Shown here: positions 11,342 to 22,094 of the stretch, piece by piece
Layout: the number at the start of each line of letters is the position of its first letter
How positions within the stretch are numbered: the first letter of the stretch is position 1
Assembly (NCBI GenBank): GCA_951812315.1
Contig: CATOSA010000011.1
Coordinates: forward strand, 1-64,000
Length of the DNA: 64,000 bases
Origin: an uncultured Burkholderiales bacterium
GTDB taxonomy: Bacteria > Pseudomonadota > Gammaproteobacteria > Burkholderiales > Eutrophovitaceae
Direction of reading: 5' to 3'
Position numbers and translations under genes: made by a program
Notes under the pieces: generated by a model
The model's database searches: none
What the model saw: the letters and a program-made list of their open reading frames with translations, nothing else
What the model was told of the DNA's origin: nothing

Positions 11342-14300
11342 GGCAGATATTCCTCGAACGCGACTTCAAGCCTGGACGGATTGGTTTCTGCCTCGGTGTC
11401 CAGGTAGACAACCGTGCTTTCGTTGGTTGCCGTGACGATTTGCAAACTTTCATCTTCGTTGAGCACACAGATCGAATTCTCGACGCCCCGCACCCCCTCG
11501 ACGACCTTGTAGACCTCGCTCAGGTAGAGGTGCTCCCCGAGCTTTCTGTTTTGCAACGTGAAGTGATCCACCAGCGCGGTGGCAACCGCTTTCTGTACTT
11601 CGTCTGCAACAAATTCGTCGGTCTTGACTCTCACTGTCAGTGACAGGCTGACGCGCTCCTCGACAAACGGATCGACGCTCACCTGTACACCGGGTAAAGC
11701 ATGTTTCTGAAGGAAGGATCGTATTGTCTTTCTGATCTGTGCCGATTGAATGCCACCTGCCGGGACAATCACAACCGCAACTCTTTCGGCCCTGCCACCA
11801 TGAGAAATCTGGCTATACGCCCTCGCTTGCCAGACACTGCTTTGGGCGGCCGCCAAATGTGAAAAATCGGAAAGGGACACCGCGCGCTCGAGCGCGAGCA
11901 ACGTGGGCGGCGCGTTTTCGCGCAACGAAATTGCGTCTTCCATATCGCCGCCGCCGGCGGCCGGGAGCGGTTGCATGACCGTATCAATACGTGGATGTGG
12001 CTTGACCGGCTTTGCGAGTGCGTTCGCCGGAACGTTGCCGGCGAGGCCTGACCCGACGCGATAGCGGACGCGGATATTGTTTGTGCCTGTTGGCAGGCGA
12101 CGCCCATAGTCACCGTCGCCGAAGAGGATTCTGACATGCCCATCCTCAGTCATGCGTATGGCATAGTGGTGATCAGCAAAAGTGGAGTCCTTGAGCGTAG
12201 AGACCTGCTCCCATACTCTGCCGGCGACGATGACGTCTATCGCCGCGGCCACGCCGGAACTTTTGCTCGGGTCCGGCGTAAACGACACCTGATCGACTTC
12301 TAGCGTGAATTCCTGGTTGGATCTGGACGCTCCGCCACTGCCAAGGATCTTCTCGGGTTTGCTCTCTCCGTGACTGGCGATGACGACGTTGCCCAGAATA
12401 ACCAGATCGCCCTTGGTATAGCCGCTTGCCCGCGGACTGGTCGTGATCGAGTTCCCCTTGATAGTGTCTATTTTCGCCGCGACAGGCTCTTCACCTTCAG
12501 CACTCAGCAAGACATCCTGGCCAACTGTCAGGGTCTCGGGAACCTGCTCCAGTTCTATGTCGTCAGGGTCGACCAGCGAAATGTTGATCGCTGCCCCTTC
12601 GGCAACCAGCTCACCGCGAAAATCGGCGTAGACGTTTTGCAATTCGCCGACATTTCCGGTGAGATTCTCAAATCGCAGGGAAAATCTTTCAGCCTCGTCG
12701 TCATCTATGTACTCGGCAATGTCAGCGATCTGAAGTGCCCGGAGCCCGTCTGAAAACTCGCCAACCACCCACGCGCCGCTTTTTGCCTTGCTGGCTTCAC
12801 CTTCAATTACATAGCGCGGCACGATCGAATCGACGACCGCCTTGACGGGCGGATTCGCGGCAATGACCAGAAACGGTCCCTTCTCAAGGACGGCTTCGCT
12901 GATCTTCTTGAAAAACACGGGCTGCGGATCGACAGGCTGGTTCGATGCAAGAGCCACTTCTATCGCACCTTTGACAATTTCTTCGTCTTCTTCCTCCCAG
13001 GCGACACTCTCGGAATCGACGACAAGCTGATAAATGGAGTCGGCAAGTTCGTCAGGCGGCGTGAACTCAAACACTGGCTTGCCGGTGCTCGGGATAATCA
13101 TCACACCCATTTTCAACAGCATCTTCACCGCTGCCTTGACGAGATCCATCGGCAGCATTGGCGTTGGCACGATGAAGCTGCCAACTTCCGAAAGCTTTCC
13201 AAAAAGTCCCGGAATCGATGAAAGAGGATCGAGAGAAGCGGTGGGCCCGGTACTGATGACGAGAGGCATTTCAGGAGATTCTTCGGCCTGCAAGTCTTCC
13301 GCAGTCACATCCTCGATTGCACCGGCAGGCAGTTCTTCGTCCAGAAGCCCGACCTCTTCTATCTCTGCGGGCAGATTCGGACCGTCGAGAGGTCGAACTT
13401 CATAAAGAGGCGTATGTTCAACCGGAAGCGCCCCGCCAAACTCCAGCCGCAGGTTCCGCTTGTCGGCGTCGACAACTTTGGCAAATTTCCACGTGCCGGC
13501 TTTCTTCCAACTGACAAAAGTTCCGGCACTTTCACCATCCGGCTCACTGGCAGAAAGCCCGTGCGGCTCAGTGGTACGAATGACGTTTGAGCCGTTTAGC
13601 CAGCATTTTCTCTTCCAGCGCGGCGAATAGTGCAACGTCGTCTTGCCCGGGACCACGTTTTCCAGCCCAATTGCGCCGGGCTCGGCAGCAGCTGAATGTC
13701 CAGCAGATCCACTTCGGCGCTGATATGTTCCAGGCTGTCGATCGTGACCGCCTCAGCAAGGTTGTCTTCGCGATCCATAACCATCGCAACTTCATCGGCT
13801 AAGACCTCCGGCTTGCGTTCGGCATACCAGGTCGTTTCGACAGTCGCCGTTACAGGTGCAAGCGGCGCAATCAAATCCTTCAGTGCGGTCTGTTCAACAA
13901 TCGGCTGGTCCAGACAAATCGCGACGATCTCAACTTGCAGTTTGAGGGCTTCGGCCTGTTCCACGGAATTGCCGCTTTGTTCGGCGAGTAATTCCGCGCT
14001 TGCGCTTGCGATGTCAGGGAGTAGCCACTCCTCGACGGCGGACCAATTGGCGTCCAGTGCAAAGTCGATCAATACGTCCGCCTTGGCTTTCCACTCCCAC
14101 AAAAGGTTCGTCGCGATATCAAGGTCAGAGTTATCCGGATTCAGGCCAACAAAATTCCTGATTGTGAAACCATTGCTGTCCGCCAATGAATGACCGTCAA
14201 GCTCGAGCGCATAACCCGGCCCCACACCCTCGATATTGATAACCGGCCCACCGGCTACAACCGAAAATTGGCGTTCATCGGTCGTTGGTGGAGTACTTCC

Positions 14301-14963
14301 AGTATCAGGGGACGCCGCAGGCTCATCCGACTGGTTCCAACCTTTGGGGCGAAGCCCATTGAGCGCCGGATCAATATTCAGGTCTTGCAACGTTTCAAAA
14401 ATGATCTTGGCGCCGCCATTCTCCGGGCTGTGCTTGACCTGGAATCCCTTTGGAACAACTGCCGTCTGGTTTTCCCCATCCGTCCCGTTGTCCTTGGCGA
14501 TAAATGCGAGCAGTGTTGTCGCGGACGCAGGCGGCGCGGGATGATAATCGAGCATCTCAACCAGCCGCCGGATGTGGTCCCATTGCGTTGCCGTACCCAG
14601 ATAGGCCTCATTGGCATAGGCATTGGTGTGCTCGGTCAGAACATGACAGGCGCGTGCAAACGTTCTGCTGATCTCCCATGCCCAGTCGCGCCGGTCCTGA
14701 TGGTAGAAATCAACAATCCGTTCCTGGCGCCGGCTCAGTCGCTCCTGCCGCTCGGTCAGGTTTTCAGATTCTGCTGCTTTTTCATTGGCCGGAGTTTTTT
14801 CGGCAGGGTTGAGCCACGCGCACGGCCCTGTTTCCGAATCGCCGAACTTCTCATGAAGTTGTAGTCGCAGAGCTTCCAGATATTCGATCGCATTGCCATC
14901 GATATACCTGAAGCGGGACAGGCCTGCCCTGTTCCAGCGCGTCAGGTCTTTGCGCGCGCTCAT
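11338..14963 (-). pseudogene. eCIS baseplate J-like protein 1 (large), split by a one-base frameshift
   Basis: Frame 1 runs from ATG 14963 to TAA 13596 and frame 2 from about 13656 to TGA 11338. Frame 1 ends its sensible sequence at 'LLPSPAQLGW' and frame 2 resumes at once with 'VVPGKTTLHYSPRW', so one base has been lost at 13658-13663 (AAAA/GG on the coding strand). The restored gene has about 1208 codons, matching the long baseplate-J-like protein of eCIS loci, which forms the baseplate wedge. The C-terminal half has the usual J features: 'VRYRVGSGLAGNVPANAL' and a conserved end. It overlaps both neighbours by 4 bp (ATGA). Mutation and sequencing error cannot be told apart from the sequence alone. 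Confidence 0.85.
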
Positions 14964-16138
14964 CCCTTCTGACCTCCATGCAACGTGAGCCGGTAGTAAC
15001 CCATTTCAGGCTTGCCGGACTCGTTATTGCAGGCTGCCACTTCCAGACTGTCCAGGACAATAAACCCCACTTCTGCCATATCCGGATGCTGTCCGCCAAT
15101 ACGCTTGAATCGATTCAGGCAAACATGCTCGATTCCTTCCAGCGACATCAATGCCTCGATTACGTCGCTGGCATACAAGTCCTCGCCAAATCCGAACCGC
15201 CCGGGTTCGAAGAAACCCGACGGTCCGCGACCCAATGCCTGGGTGATCGCATGGCGCATTTCCGATTGAAAAAAGTTGGCCGCCAACTTGACCGAGACGG
15301 ACAGGTAGATACCGACATAAACGGGATCCTGCAGCACGACTTCCTGACCGGCCATGCGGAAGGCATCAATGTAGGGCCGCACGATCATGCGCACGCTCGG
15401 CGACGGCGAGACATCCAGATTCGGAGCCGCAAGGCCAACGCCTTCATGAAAGTTGCCGACAAGCTGCTTCAGATCGTCGGGAAACACCGGTTGGTCATCG
15501 AGTTGATGATTTCCCCACGCGATTGCCGCAAGTCGAACGGTAAACCACGAACCGCTCCACTCTCTCCAGGCATGAGCTTGCACAACAAGCGGGTGCTCAC
15601 GCAGGCGAAGCGCATAGTCGTCAGTCGTGACCATGCGCTTCTGGGTATGAATTTCACGTGGGCCCGCCCGCCGTGCTTGCTCCATCGCATGGGGATGGCT
15701 GCGCCAGTGATCTTCAAGCGCCTTTATCGCTGCTTCGCCAGTGAGCGCACTGTCGATTTGATCTTTGGCCCGGGCAACCGTGACAGCGTCGAAACCAATG
15801 AATTGCAAAAGCTGGCGAACCGTTTCAGGTCTGTTTGCCGTCTCAAGGTATGATTCGGCCGCAACTCTGTCGGCCATGTCCGACAGTTGATCCATTAGCG
15901 TTGCCATCGCCTCGACGAGAACGACTTCAAGATCAGCCGGCGTCCAGCGTTTGCGCTCGGGAAATCGCGCCGCAAGTTCCTCGAGCATGAACATGCGAAA
16001 TCCGTCATAGTCACGAACCAGCCAGTCAAAGTCATCGCCCACTGCCGGCAGTGGCGCGGGTAGCTGCACTTCGCGTACACCGCAGTCGGGACAAGTCCCG
16101 CGAAAGTGCAGTTCAACCGGTGGCAAATCAGCCATCAT
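14960..16138 (-). CDS. eCIS baseplate J-like protein 2
   Basis: A 392-residue intact protein. An N-terminal 'CPDCG' motif is followed by a conserved helical part ('DYDGFRMFMLEELAARFPE', 'LMDQLSDMADRVAAESYLET') and a C-terminal part typical of the second baseplate-J protein of eCIS and Afp/PVC loci. It should form the baseplate wedge with the larger J protein downstream. The ATG at 16138 overlaps the gp25 stop, and its own stop overlaps the next start as ATGA, so translation is probably coupled. Confidence 0.85.
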   Translation of the reverse strand: MMADLPPVELHFRGTCPDCGVREVQLPAPLPAVGDDFDWLVRDYDGFRMFMLEELAARFPERKRWTPADLEVVLVEAMATLMDQLSDMADRVAAESYLETANRPETVRQLLQFIGFDAVTVARAKDQIDSALTGEAAIKALEDHWRSHPHAMEQARRAGPREIHTQKRMVTTDDYALRLREHPLVVQAHAWREWSGSWFTVRLAAIAWGNHQLDDQPVFPDDLKQLVGNFHEGVGLAAPNLDVSPSPSVRMIVRPYIDAFRMAGQEVVLQDPVYVGIYLSVSVKLAANFFQSEMRHAITQALGRGPSGFFEPGRFGFGEDLYASDVIEALMSLEGIEHVCLNRFKRIGGQHPDMAEVGFIVLDSLEVAACNNESGKPEMGYYRLTLHGGQKG

Positions 16139-16527
16139 TGACCTCCCGCTGTGCCTGGCGCAAACGCATGTGATTCGCGCTGGTTGATCGCGGCGAGTAC
16201 GTATGAAACGTGAATGATCAGTTTGTCGTTTTCATTACTGACATCGATTTGCAGCGTCCTCGGATCCACTTCGCCGTGTAACGCCTCGGCAAGCGACGCG
16301 TTCAGACGCTTGAGTGTGGAATTGCGCAAAGCGATATTGTTGGGTTCGAAGACCAGTCTGCGCACACCAACACCGAACTCCGGCCGGAATACCCGCTCCT
16401 TGACGTCGGTGAACAACACCTGCTCGATCTGCTCACGAACGTGGTCAGAACGCGAGCTGGTCTTTGGTCCGTCCACGCCGACGGAAAATGGAAACTTCAG
16501 GTATTGGGATTTACTCAAGCCCGGCAT
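16135..16527 (-). CDS. GPW/gp25 family baseplate protein
   Basis: A 130-residue protein with the gp25/lysozyme-like baseplate fold signature: 'VREQIEQVLFTDVKERVFRPEFGVG', conserved across phage, T6SS (TssE) and eCIS, then 'LRRLVFEPN'-like sequence. It joins the sheath base to the baseplate. It lies 10 bp downstream of the gpV gene and overlaps the J2 gene, consistent with the conserved baseplate gene order. Confidence 0.92.
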   Translation of the reverse strand: MPGLSKSQYLKFPFSVGVDGPKTSSRSDHVREQIEQVLFTDVKERVFRPEFGVGVRRLVFEPNNIALRNSTLKRLNASLAEALHGEVDPRTLQIDVSNENDKLIIHVSYVLAAINQRESHAFAPGTAGGQ

Positions 16528-16537
16528 ATGCGCCTCG

Positions 16538-17359
16538 TCAAATGGTCTTCACCGTCGTGGAGAGCGTGCTCATCTCTCCCTGGGGAATCGGTGGTGAGGT
16601 CGGACCACCCACAATCGGCGCAACGGTGTGAATATGCGAGGCGAACAAACCCAGAAAGCTTTGCCCCTTGATCACCGGTTCGCCGCCTTCATCGCCGAGA
16701 TGCACCTGGCCGCCCTTGACGACGATCTTTGGCGCTTCGGCGGTAATACCGGCCGCGGCCATTTCAATCACATTGCCATTGGAATCCTCGACCTTGGTTC
16801 CGGAACTGTTCATGGTCATGATGTTTCCATTCGAGTCTTCCAGAACGATTTCATTGTTTTCCGCGTCCAGGTTCAGTCTTGCACTGGACGCATCGGTCAG
16901 CGAGATGGTTCCGTTCTTGTCGATGATTATTTCGGCGTCTGCCAGATGGAAGAGGCGAAACTGTTCCTCACCTTCTTCGTCATCGAACTGCAGAATGTGG
17001 CCGGATTTCGTCTGGATAAGACGCGTTGTCGGTTCTTCCTTTGCCGCGTCTTCTGGTGTATCGCTTTCCTGCTGCCAAAACGTTCCAACCCAAATGGGCC
17101 GGCTGATATCACCTTCCTCGAACTCAACCCAGACTTGCGCATCGATTTCCGGCACCATGAAAATACCCTGCTGATCGGCACCGCCGTATGGCAGGCAGGG
17201 CAGTGCCCAGTCGCTGTCCTGGTCGGCAAGTACCGAGGGAATGCGCAACTTGAGGCGGCCGCGTTTTTGCGGATCCATGTTGTCTGTCACGATGGCCCGG
17301 AATTTGCCGTAGCGGTGTTCATCAACATGCCTGGCCAGGCGGATTACTGTTTCTTCCAT
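16538..17359 (-). CDS. Baseplate spike protein, gpV/VgrG-like
   Basis: A 273-residue protein. Residues about 10-110 are a phage baseplate assembly protein V OB-fold ('GKFRAIVTDNMDPQKRGRLKLRIPSV', 'WVEFEEGDISRPIWVG'). Residues about 125-230 contain short repeats ('LDAENNEIVLEDSNGNIMTM', 'GTKVEDSNGNVIEM') expected of a triple-stranded beta-helix spike. It should form the trimeric tip below the hub. It starts 2 bp after the gpD stop, so it is in the same transcript. Confidence 0.92.
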   Translation of the reverse strand: MEETVIRLARHVDEHRYGKFRAIVTDNMDPQKRGRLKLRIPSVLADQDSDWALPCLPYGGADQQGIFMVPEIDAQVWVEFEEGDISRPIWVGTFWQQESDTPEDAAKEEPTTRLIQTKSGHILQFDDEEGEEQFRLFHLADAEIIIDKNGTISLTDASSARLNLDAENNEIVLEDSNGNIMTMNSSGTKVEDSNGNVIEMAAAGITAEAPKIVVKGGQVHLGDEGGEPVIKGQSFLGLFASHIHTVAPIVGGPTSPPIPQGEMSTLSTTVKTI

Positions 17360-17361
17360 GG

Positions 17362-18483
17362 TTACCTCACTGCTGCAAGCGAGTCATCGCTTTCGGGTTC
17401 ACTGTCTTGTCCGGTCGCGTTGCGCAACAATTTGAAGACTTGGCGATAACCGGTCTGACTGAACGCGTGCGAAACCGAATCGACGTAATACAGACCGCTG
17501 TAGGTCTCCCCGACCCCATAGACGCCGACCAGTTTGTGTGTCAGCAGAACATGGCCATAACGCGTGCCGTCCAGTTCGCCTTCGGCCGTAAGCTTCCACG
17601 CGTTTTCATTCGCCCTGGCCTGCGCTCTCGCAATTGCTTCTTCGAGTGAACTGCCAGCCGGGCGCTGCAATTGCCATACGAATGGAACGAGGCCTGCAGC
17701 TTCACTGGTCGCCGCGGTTCTACCCAGAACGGTGAGATCAGGCACCAGGGTTTCCTGCTCCATTTCCGTTCCGGTTTCCGCCGCGCGAATCACGCCGACT
17801 TCGTCGGGCATGTGGCCGTCATGAGTGATCGCGAAGCGTACGCAATTGGTTCTCGGTCCGGCATACACCATGATCGACGCCTGCGGATCGCCATCCAGTT
17901 GCGGCGGTTGCATGAACAGCTTTCCCTCACGAACATAGATCTCGTATCCGTTCGCTTCAGCGCGGTTGCGCAAAAACCGGATCGTGGTGCTGTCCTGACT
18001 GAGACTGATATTGCTCAGTCCATCTTCTGCCTCAACTGCAAGGTTATGGTCGCCGGCAATTTCCTGGGCGATTTCCCCGTCGGTCATCGGTTCGTCTTCG
18101 GTGGACCAGGTCTTGCGAATGTGCTCCCGGTCGAGAAGCATGGTCTCGTCCTGGCAGGCAACGATAACTTTGGCTTCTCCCATTTTCTCCGGGGTATCTG
18201 CCTTGACAGTCCTGACATACCCTCGCATGACTTCTTCGGAGTAGTCACCGAAGTCTGCTTCAATCCTGCAGTCACTCCACGGTTCAAAAATTCCGGCGTC
18301 CTGAACTGTCCAGTTATCGTCCTGCGATCGAACCGAATCGAAAGTTAAGGTGCATATCGCCGGCGCGGCTCTGCTGACCTCCACTTTCGCGTCGACCAGG
18401 TACGGATACAGATCGGCAATCTCCTCACCGCTTACCGTGATCTTGCAGCTTGCCGGCTGGCTGAATTCGCGCCCGCTGCTCAC
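17362..18483 (-). CDS. Phage late control gene D-like hub protein
   Basis: A 373-residue gpD-family protein (the hub homologous to T4 gp27 and the VgrG N-terminus). Family-like segments include 'DLYPYLVDAKVEVS', 'CQDETMLLDREHIRKTW' and a C-terminal 'GTRYGHVLLTHKLVG' followed by 'GLYYVDSVSHAFSQTGY'. It connects the inner tube to the spike. Its ATG overlaps the upstream LysM gene by 4 bp. Confidence 0.92.
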   Translation of the reverse strand: MSSGREFSQPASCKITVSGEEIADLYPYLVDAKVEVSRAAPAICTLTFDSVRSQDDNWTVQDAGIFEPWSDCRIEADFGDYSEEVMRGYVRTVKADTPEKMGEAKVIVACQDETMLLDREHIRKTWSTEDEPMTDGEIAQEIAGDHNLAVEAEDGLSNISLSQDSTTIRFLRNRAEANGYEIYVREGKLFMQPPQLDGDPQASIMVYAGPRTNCVRFAITHDGHMPDEVGVIRAAETGTEMEQETLVPDLTVLGRTAATSEAAGLVPFVWQLQRPAGSSLEEAIARAQARANENAWKLTAEGELDGTRYGHVLLTHKLVGVYGVGETYSGLYYVDSVSHAFSQTGYRQVFKLLRNATGQDSEPESDDSLAAVR

Positions 18484-18785
18484 CGGTCACCTCCGGCTTC
18501 CCTTGAGCGCGGTATCAGAATCGTTTCACCGACGTAATCGGCGAGCATGAGATCGGCACCGAACAGTAATTGCGGGTTGGCGTCCAGAATGCGCCACCAC
18601 CGCCTCGCATTGTTGTAGAAGTGCAGGGAAAGAAGATCCAGGCGGTCGCCTTCCTTCACGATGTACTCGAGCACACTGGCGGCCGGAATAATTTTTCGCG
18701 GTCGAATTCCGCCAAATACCGGTTCTTTTCCATTCTCACCAGAGAACAGTCCGGCTCGCTCGTATCTGGATCCCTTGCCGATCAC
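18480..18785 (-). CDS. LysM/tail protein X-like protein
   Basis: A 101-residue protein with one LysM-like segment ('YIVKEGDRLDLLSLHFYNN', 'WWRILDANPQL', 'GETILIPRS'), matching the small LysM/gpX proteins found between the tube-initiator and hub genes of eCIS loci. It probably stabilises the hub/tube junction. Its stop overlaps the gpD start. Confidence 0.85.
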   Translation of the reverse strand: MIGKGSRYERAGLFSGENGKEPVFGGIRPRKIIPAASVLEYIVKEGDRLDLLSLHFYNNARRWWRILDANPQLLFGADLMLADYVGETILIPRSREAGGDR

Positions 18786-18811
18786 GATTTGTTCCTTGCG
18801 CGCATACCAGC

Positions 18812-19489
18812 CTATTTCCTCGAGCCTTGATAGCCCTGCACCGCGCCCGACGCCTGTTGGGCTGTCGCGAGCACGCGTTGCATCTCGGTGTTGTAGAACG
18901 GGTTGTTGCTTTGAATAATCTGCAATGTCAGCGTCGCTTCGGCCCGGTACGGCAACAGATTTGGCAGATAAGCCTTTACGTCGAACTGCAACTGGGTAAT
19001 CAGCACTGGCAGAACCTGCTCGCCCCAGTGAAATTCGAGTATTGACGCAAACGCTTGCGACTCTCCCGCGGAGCCGCCTTCCCCGAGCGCCGCAAGAGTC
19101 GTCGCACCATCTGGTGCCTGCAGCTTCGGCTCAATCATGTAGTAGAGAATGTCCAGCTCGGGTTGAACGCCTTTAGTCTTCGCGTCTTCGTCGCCGGCGT
19201 TCATGCGATCCGTTGCGTCGAGGAGAATCTTTACGGTGAAGCTCTCCGCCTTGACAGTTGCACCCTGCGTCACTTCGGACACATTGCTGGCGTCGGCAAA
19301 ATCCTGACCGCCGGTAGTCGACTGACCATCGCCAAAATCGATCTCCACAGAGCGAGTACGCGAGATAGTGGACGGATTGAACTCGAAATGAAGTTCAAGT
19401 TTGGTGTCGGCGGTGGTGTATTCGATCAGATAACCACGCGCAACTTTCAGATGCGAGAAATTACCGTTGGCAACCAGCGCTTCGCTCAT
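18812..19489 (-). CDS. CIS tube-initiator protein (Afp7-like)
   Basis: A 225-residue protein resembling the contractile injection system tube protein that joins the inner tube to the baseplate hub. 'LELHFEFNPSTISRTRSVE' is a typical N-terminal motif, and 'VLPVLITQLQFDVKAYLPNL' with 'YRAEATLTLQI' is typical of the C-terminus. A LysM-like segment is encoded separately just downstream. The ATG overlaps the preceding small gene by 4 bp. Confidence 0.88.
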   Translation of the reverse strand: MSEALVANGNFSHLKVARGYLIEYTTADTKLELHFEFNPSTISRTRSVEIDFGDGQSTTGGQDFADASNVSEVTQGATVKAESFTVKILLDATDRMNAGDEDAKTKGVQPELDILYYMIEPKLQAPDGATTLAALGEGGSAGESQAFASILEFHWGEQVLPVLITQLQFDVKAYLPNLLPYRAEATLTLQIIQSNNPFYNTEMQRVLATAQQASGAVQGYQGSRK

Positions 19490-19728
19490 GGAGCCCTCCC
19501 GGCCAGCAACGCAATGCGTTCAACAATTTGCTCAACAATGCCGTTGGCAATGTCCTGATCCGTTGCATTGGGCCCAATTTGCACCGGACCGATGGACAGC
19601 ATGTCGAGCGTACGGCTTTCGGTCGTGCGCATGCTGGCCATCGAGTCACCGACAAGACGTGCAATCGAAGAAGCGCGATGCTCGAATTCTTTTGGCAGCC
19701 GCATACGCATGCGGTCAATACGCAACAT
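19486..19728 (-). CDS. Small conserved eCIS protein
   Basis: An 80-residue, arginine-rich N-terminus ('RIDRMRMRLPKEFEHRASSI') followed by helical sequence. The ATG at 19728 lies inside the last codons of the ATPase gene, preceded by GAGGAGGTA, a strong ribosome-binding site. Small proteins of this kind often follow the AAA+ ATPase in eCIS operons; I do not know a specific function. Confidence 0.75.
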   Translation of the reverse strand: MLRIDRMRMRLPKEFEHRASSIARLVGDSMASMRTTESRTLDMLSIGPVQIGPNATDQDIANGIVEQIVERIALLAGRAP

Positions 19729-21039
19729 CGACTACCTCCTCCTGCAAGTAATGCGCGAGTTCGCCAAGGCTGGCGGTCATCATTTCTCCGCCCTCTTTTG
19801 CCAGCTCGGTCCACACTGCTCTGGCAACATACGACAGCTTGATCACCGAAGCTTCACCTGCAGCCAGAAAGGCCACATGCAAAGCGGCGTTTCTGATCTG
19901 GCCGCCGGTCAAACTCAATTCCCTGCCCAGATAGTCCGGATCCACGTCCTGATCACGCGGCGCACGCCTGGGTATATGCAGACGCCACAACTGACTGCGT
20001 GCCGCTGCGTCTGGACGCGGAAACTCGATCACCATCTGAAAGCGGCGCGCAAATGCAGGATCGAGGTGCTGGCGCAAGTTACTGGTCAGGATGCATGGCC
20101 CCTGATGCCGCTCAATGCGCGAAAGCAGGTGGCTGACTTCCATGTTGGCGTAGCGGTCGCGCGCTTCCTTGACCTCACCGCGCTTGCCAAACAGGCTGTC
20201 CGCTTCGTCAAACAGCAATACGATGTCCCGGTCATTGGCAGCGTCGAACAACGCGTTCAGATTTTTTCGGTTTCGCCGATGTACTTGCTTACCAACAGGC
20301 CGAGATCGACGCGATACAAGGGGCGTTCAAACGTATTCGCGAGTACTTCCGCGGCAAAGGTCTTGCCGGTTCCGGAAGGGCCGGAAAACAGCGCGACCGG
20401 ACCGCCGCTGACCCGTCCCTGCCATTCCTGGACAACCAGCTCCCGATGGCTGACCCACAACATGAATTCCCGAAGACTTCGAATGCAGTGCGACGGCAGA
20501 ACAAGATCGTCCCAGCTACCCGTTGCAGGGGTTTCAACGGCACCCGGCAGCTGCGGTAAAACCGGGGTGGTTGACCAGCCGAGTAATCCTGAGCACACCC
20601 GCGAAGTGGGATGATAGATATCGGCCGAACGGCGTTCGATCAGGCTGTTTTGCAGTAGCGGCGCGCCGGTGCTCAGGCGCTGGCTGAACGCTTCTGACTC
20701 GTCTGCGCTCATCAGGAACATCTCGCGGATCAATGCCGGCGTCGGGTACGTGGAGGTGATACCCGGCTGCAATTCCTGAAACATCCACCCGAGCCGCGGC
20801 TCCGCTTCGGGTGCGACGCTACATGCAAGGATGTCCTGGTCAAGCGGGTCCAGACGGTATTGCTCGATGACCCCCCGCCACGGAGACTGGCTGCGCAGTT
20901 TCTGGACTTGCTGTTGTACCGTGCCAAGACGTTGCCCCATCTCGTCCGGAATTCTCGTTCCCCTGCGGGCGGCGGCCAGGTTCGCACCTAACAAGTCGAT
21001 GCGTTCCCATTCCGCGGCAAGTGAAACGCTGCTGTTCAT
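19715..21039 (-). pseudogene. eCIS AAA+ ATPase, split by a one-base frameshift at an A6 run
   Basis: The upstream frame (21039-20257) ends in the Walker A region: 'FSGPSGTGKTFAAEV' and 'LVSKYIGETEK'. The downstream frame (from 20251) resumes with 'FDAANDRDIVLLFDEADSLFG' (Walker B), then 'TSNLRQHLDPAFARRF' (sensor/arginine finger). The junction is six A on the coding strand (+ strand T at 20262-20267); a seventh A restores 'GETEKNLNALFDAA', the usual sequence, in a 441-residue ClpV/Afp15-like ATPase. It is probably involved in assembly. The A run could be a mutation, a sequencing error or a transcriptional slippage site. Confidence 0.87.
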
Positions 21040-22094
21040 GTGCCCGCCTCATGTACGGTAACAAGCAACGGATTGCTGCGAAGCGTGACCGGCGCACGAC
21101 CGGGTCGTGCAAACACCCTTTCGGCATACAGCGTGGCCTGCCCATTATCCTGAATGGGAAGATCAATCGCGGTCAATAATGCCGGATCCAAAGGCGCGAA
21201 GAAATCGTCCGGATCAATTGTGTCGGTCTGGATCGTTACCGCTTGCGAGGAACCGCTTCTGATCCAGCCGGCCGTGGGGTTCCACGTGTCCCAGACGAGA
21301 TTGGCCTGCCCGGATGCCCTTCCGGCCACGGCAACTTTCAATGGCAAGAAACCGCTCGCGGGTAGATCAGACTTCGGCACCAGGCGCGTATATGCGAGCG
21401 CACTGTTTGCGTCGTCGACGAGACAAATTTGCGGAGACCAATCCGGTTTGCTGGAATCCACGACAATAGCGGGCACCACCGGCGCCGACGTCTCGATACC
21501 AAAACCGACTGCGGGCATCGGCTCGACGTCCGTTGTGCCCTGCGAACCTGTCCCCAATTGGCCGACACGAGGGCTTCGTTCTACCGGCTCAGTCAGCGGT
21601 ACAGGTGCCAACGCCATTTCGTAGGCGACAGACAAGCGATAAGCAGTGTCGCCCTGCGTTGACCAGATATGATTCAGATTGCCCAGGCCCAGTGAATGAG
21701 GAACGACTTGTAGCTGCGCAATTTCATTGCTGTCTCCACCATCCACGGAAATGACCGGCTGCTGATGCAGAACACGCATCACTTCACCAATCAGCCTCAG
21801 GTCGTTCTCGCCTGCACTCGGAGACAGTGCATCGGCTTTGGCGCCGACTGCGGTGATCAGGCAAAAGAGCCGCACGTAGAACGGATTTGCGCTCAAGCCG
21901 TCGGCCGGATAGCCATCGTACTTGACGTTGTAAAAAAACAGGTTCAGGTTGTTGAGTCCGGTATCCATTCCTCCAATGGTGTCGTTCGGATGCCCGATCC
22001 GGATTCGCTTGACGTCGTCCAGATCGTCGATCTCAGCGAGGAGAACATTACGAAGCTTGTTCGCCACATCGGACATTGCGCTAACCGGCAGCAT
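21036..22094 (-). CDS. Pvc16/DUF4255 family tail terminator-like protein
   Basis: About 352 residues. The N-terminal half has the Pvc16 N-terminal (DUF4255) pattern: 'LNNLNLFFYNVKYDGYP', 'PFYVRLFCLITAVG', 'EVMRVLHQQPVI'. The C-terminal part is beta-rich and Ig-like. In Afp/PVC particles Afp16 caps the tube and sheath and sets length. I prefer the ATG at 22094, which overlaps the preceding stop as TGATG; an ATG at 22076 (MSDVANK) is the other candidate. Its stop overlaps the ATPase start. Confidence 0.88.
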   Translation of the reverse strand: MLPVSAMSDVANKLRNVLLAEIDDLDDVKRIRIGHPNDTIGGMDTGLNNLNLFFYNVKYDGYPADGLSANPFYVRLFCLITAVGAKADALSPSAGENDLRLIGEVMRVLHQQPVISVDGGDSNEIAQLQVVPHSLGLGNLNHIWSTQGDTAYRLSVAYEMALAPVPLTEPVERSPRVGQLGTGSQGTTDVEPMPAVGFGIETSAPVVPAIVVDSSKPDWSPQICLVDDANSALAYTRLVPKSDLPASGFLPLKVAVAGRASGQANLVWDTWNPTAGWIRSGSSQAVTIQTDTIDPDDFFAPLDPALLTAIDLPIQDNGQATLYAERVFARPGRAPVTLRSNPLLVTVHEAGT

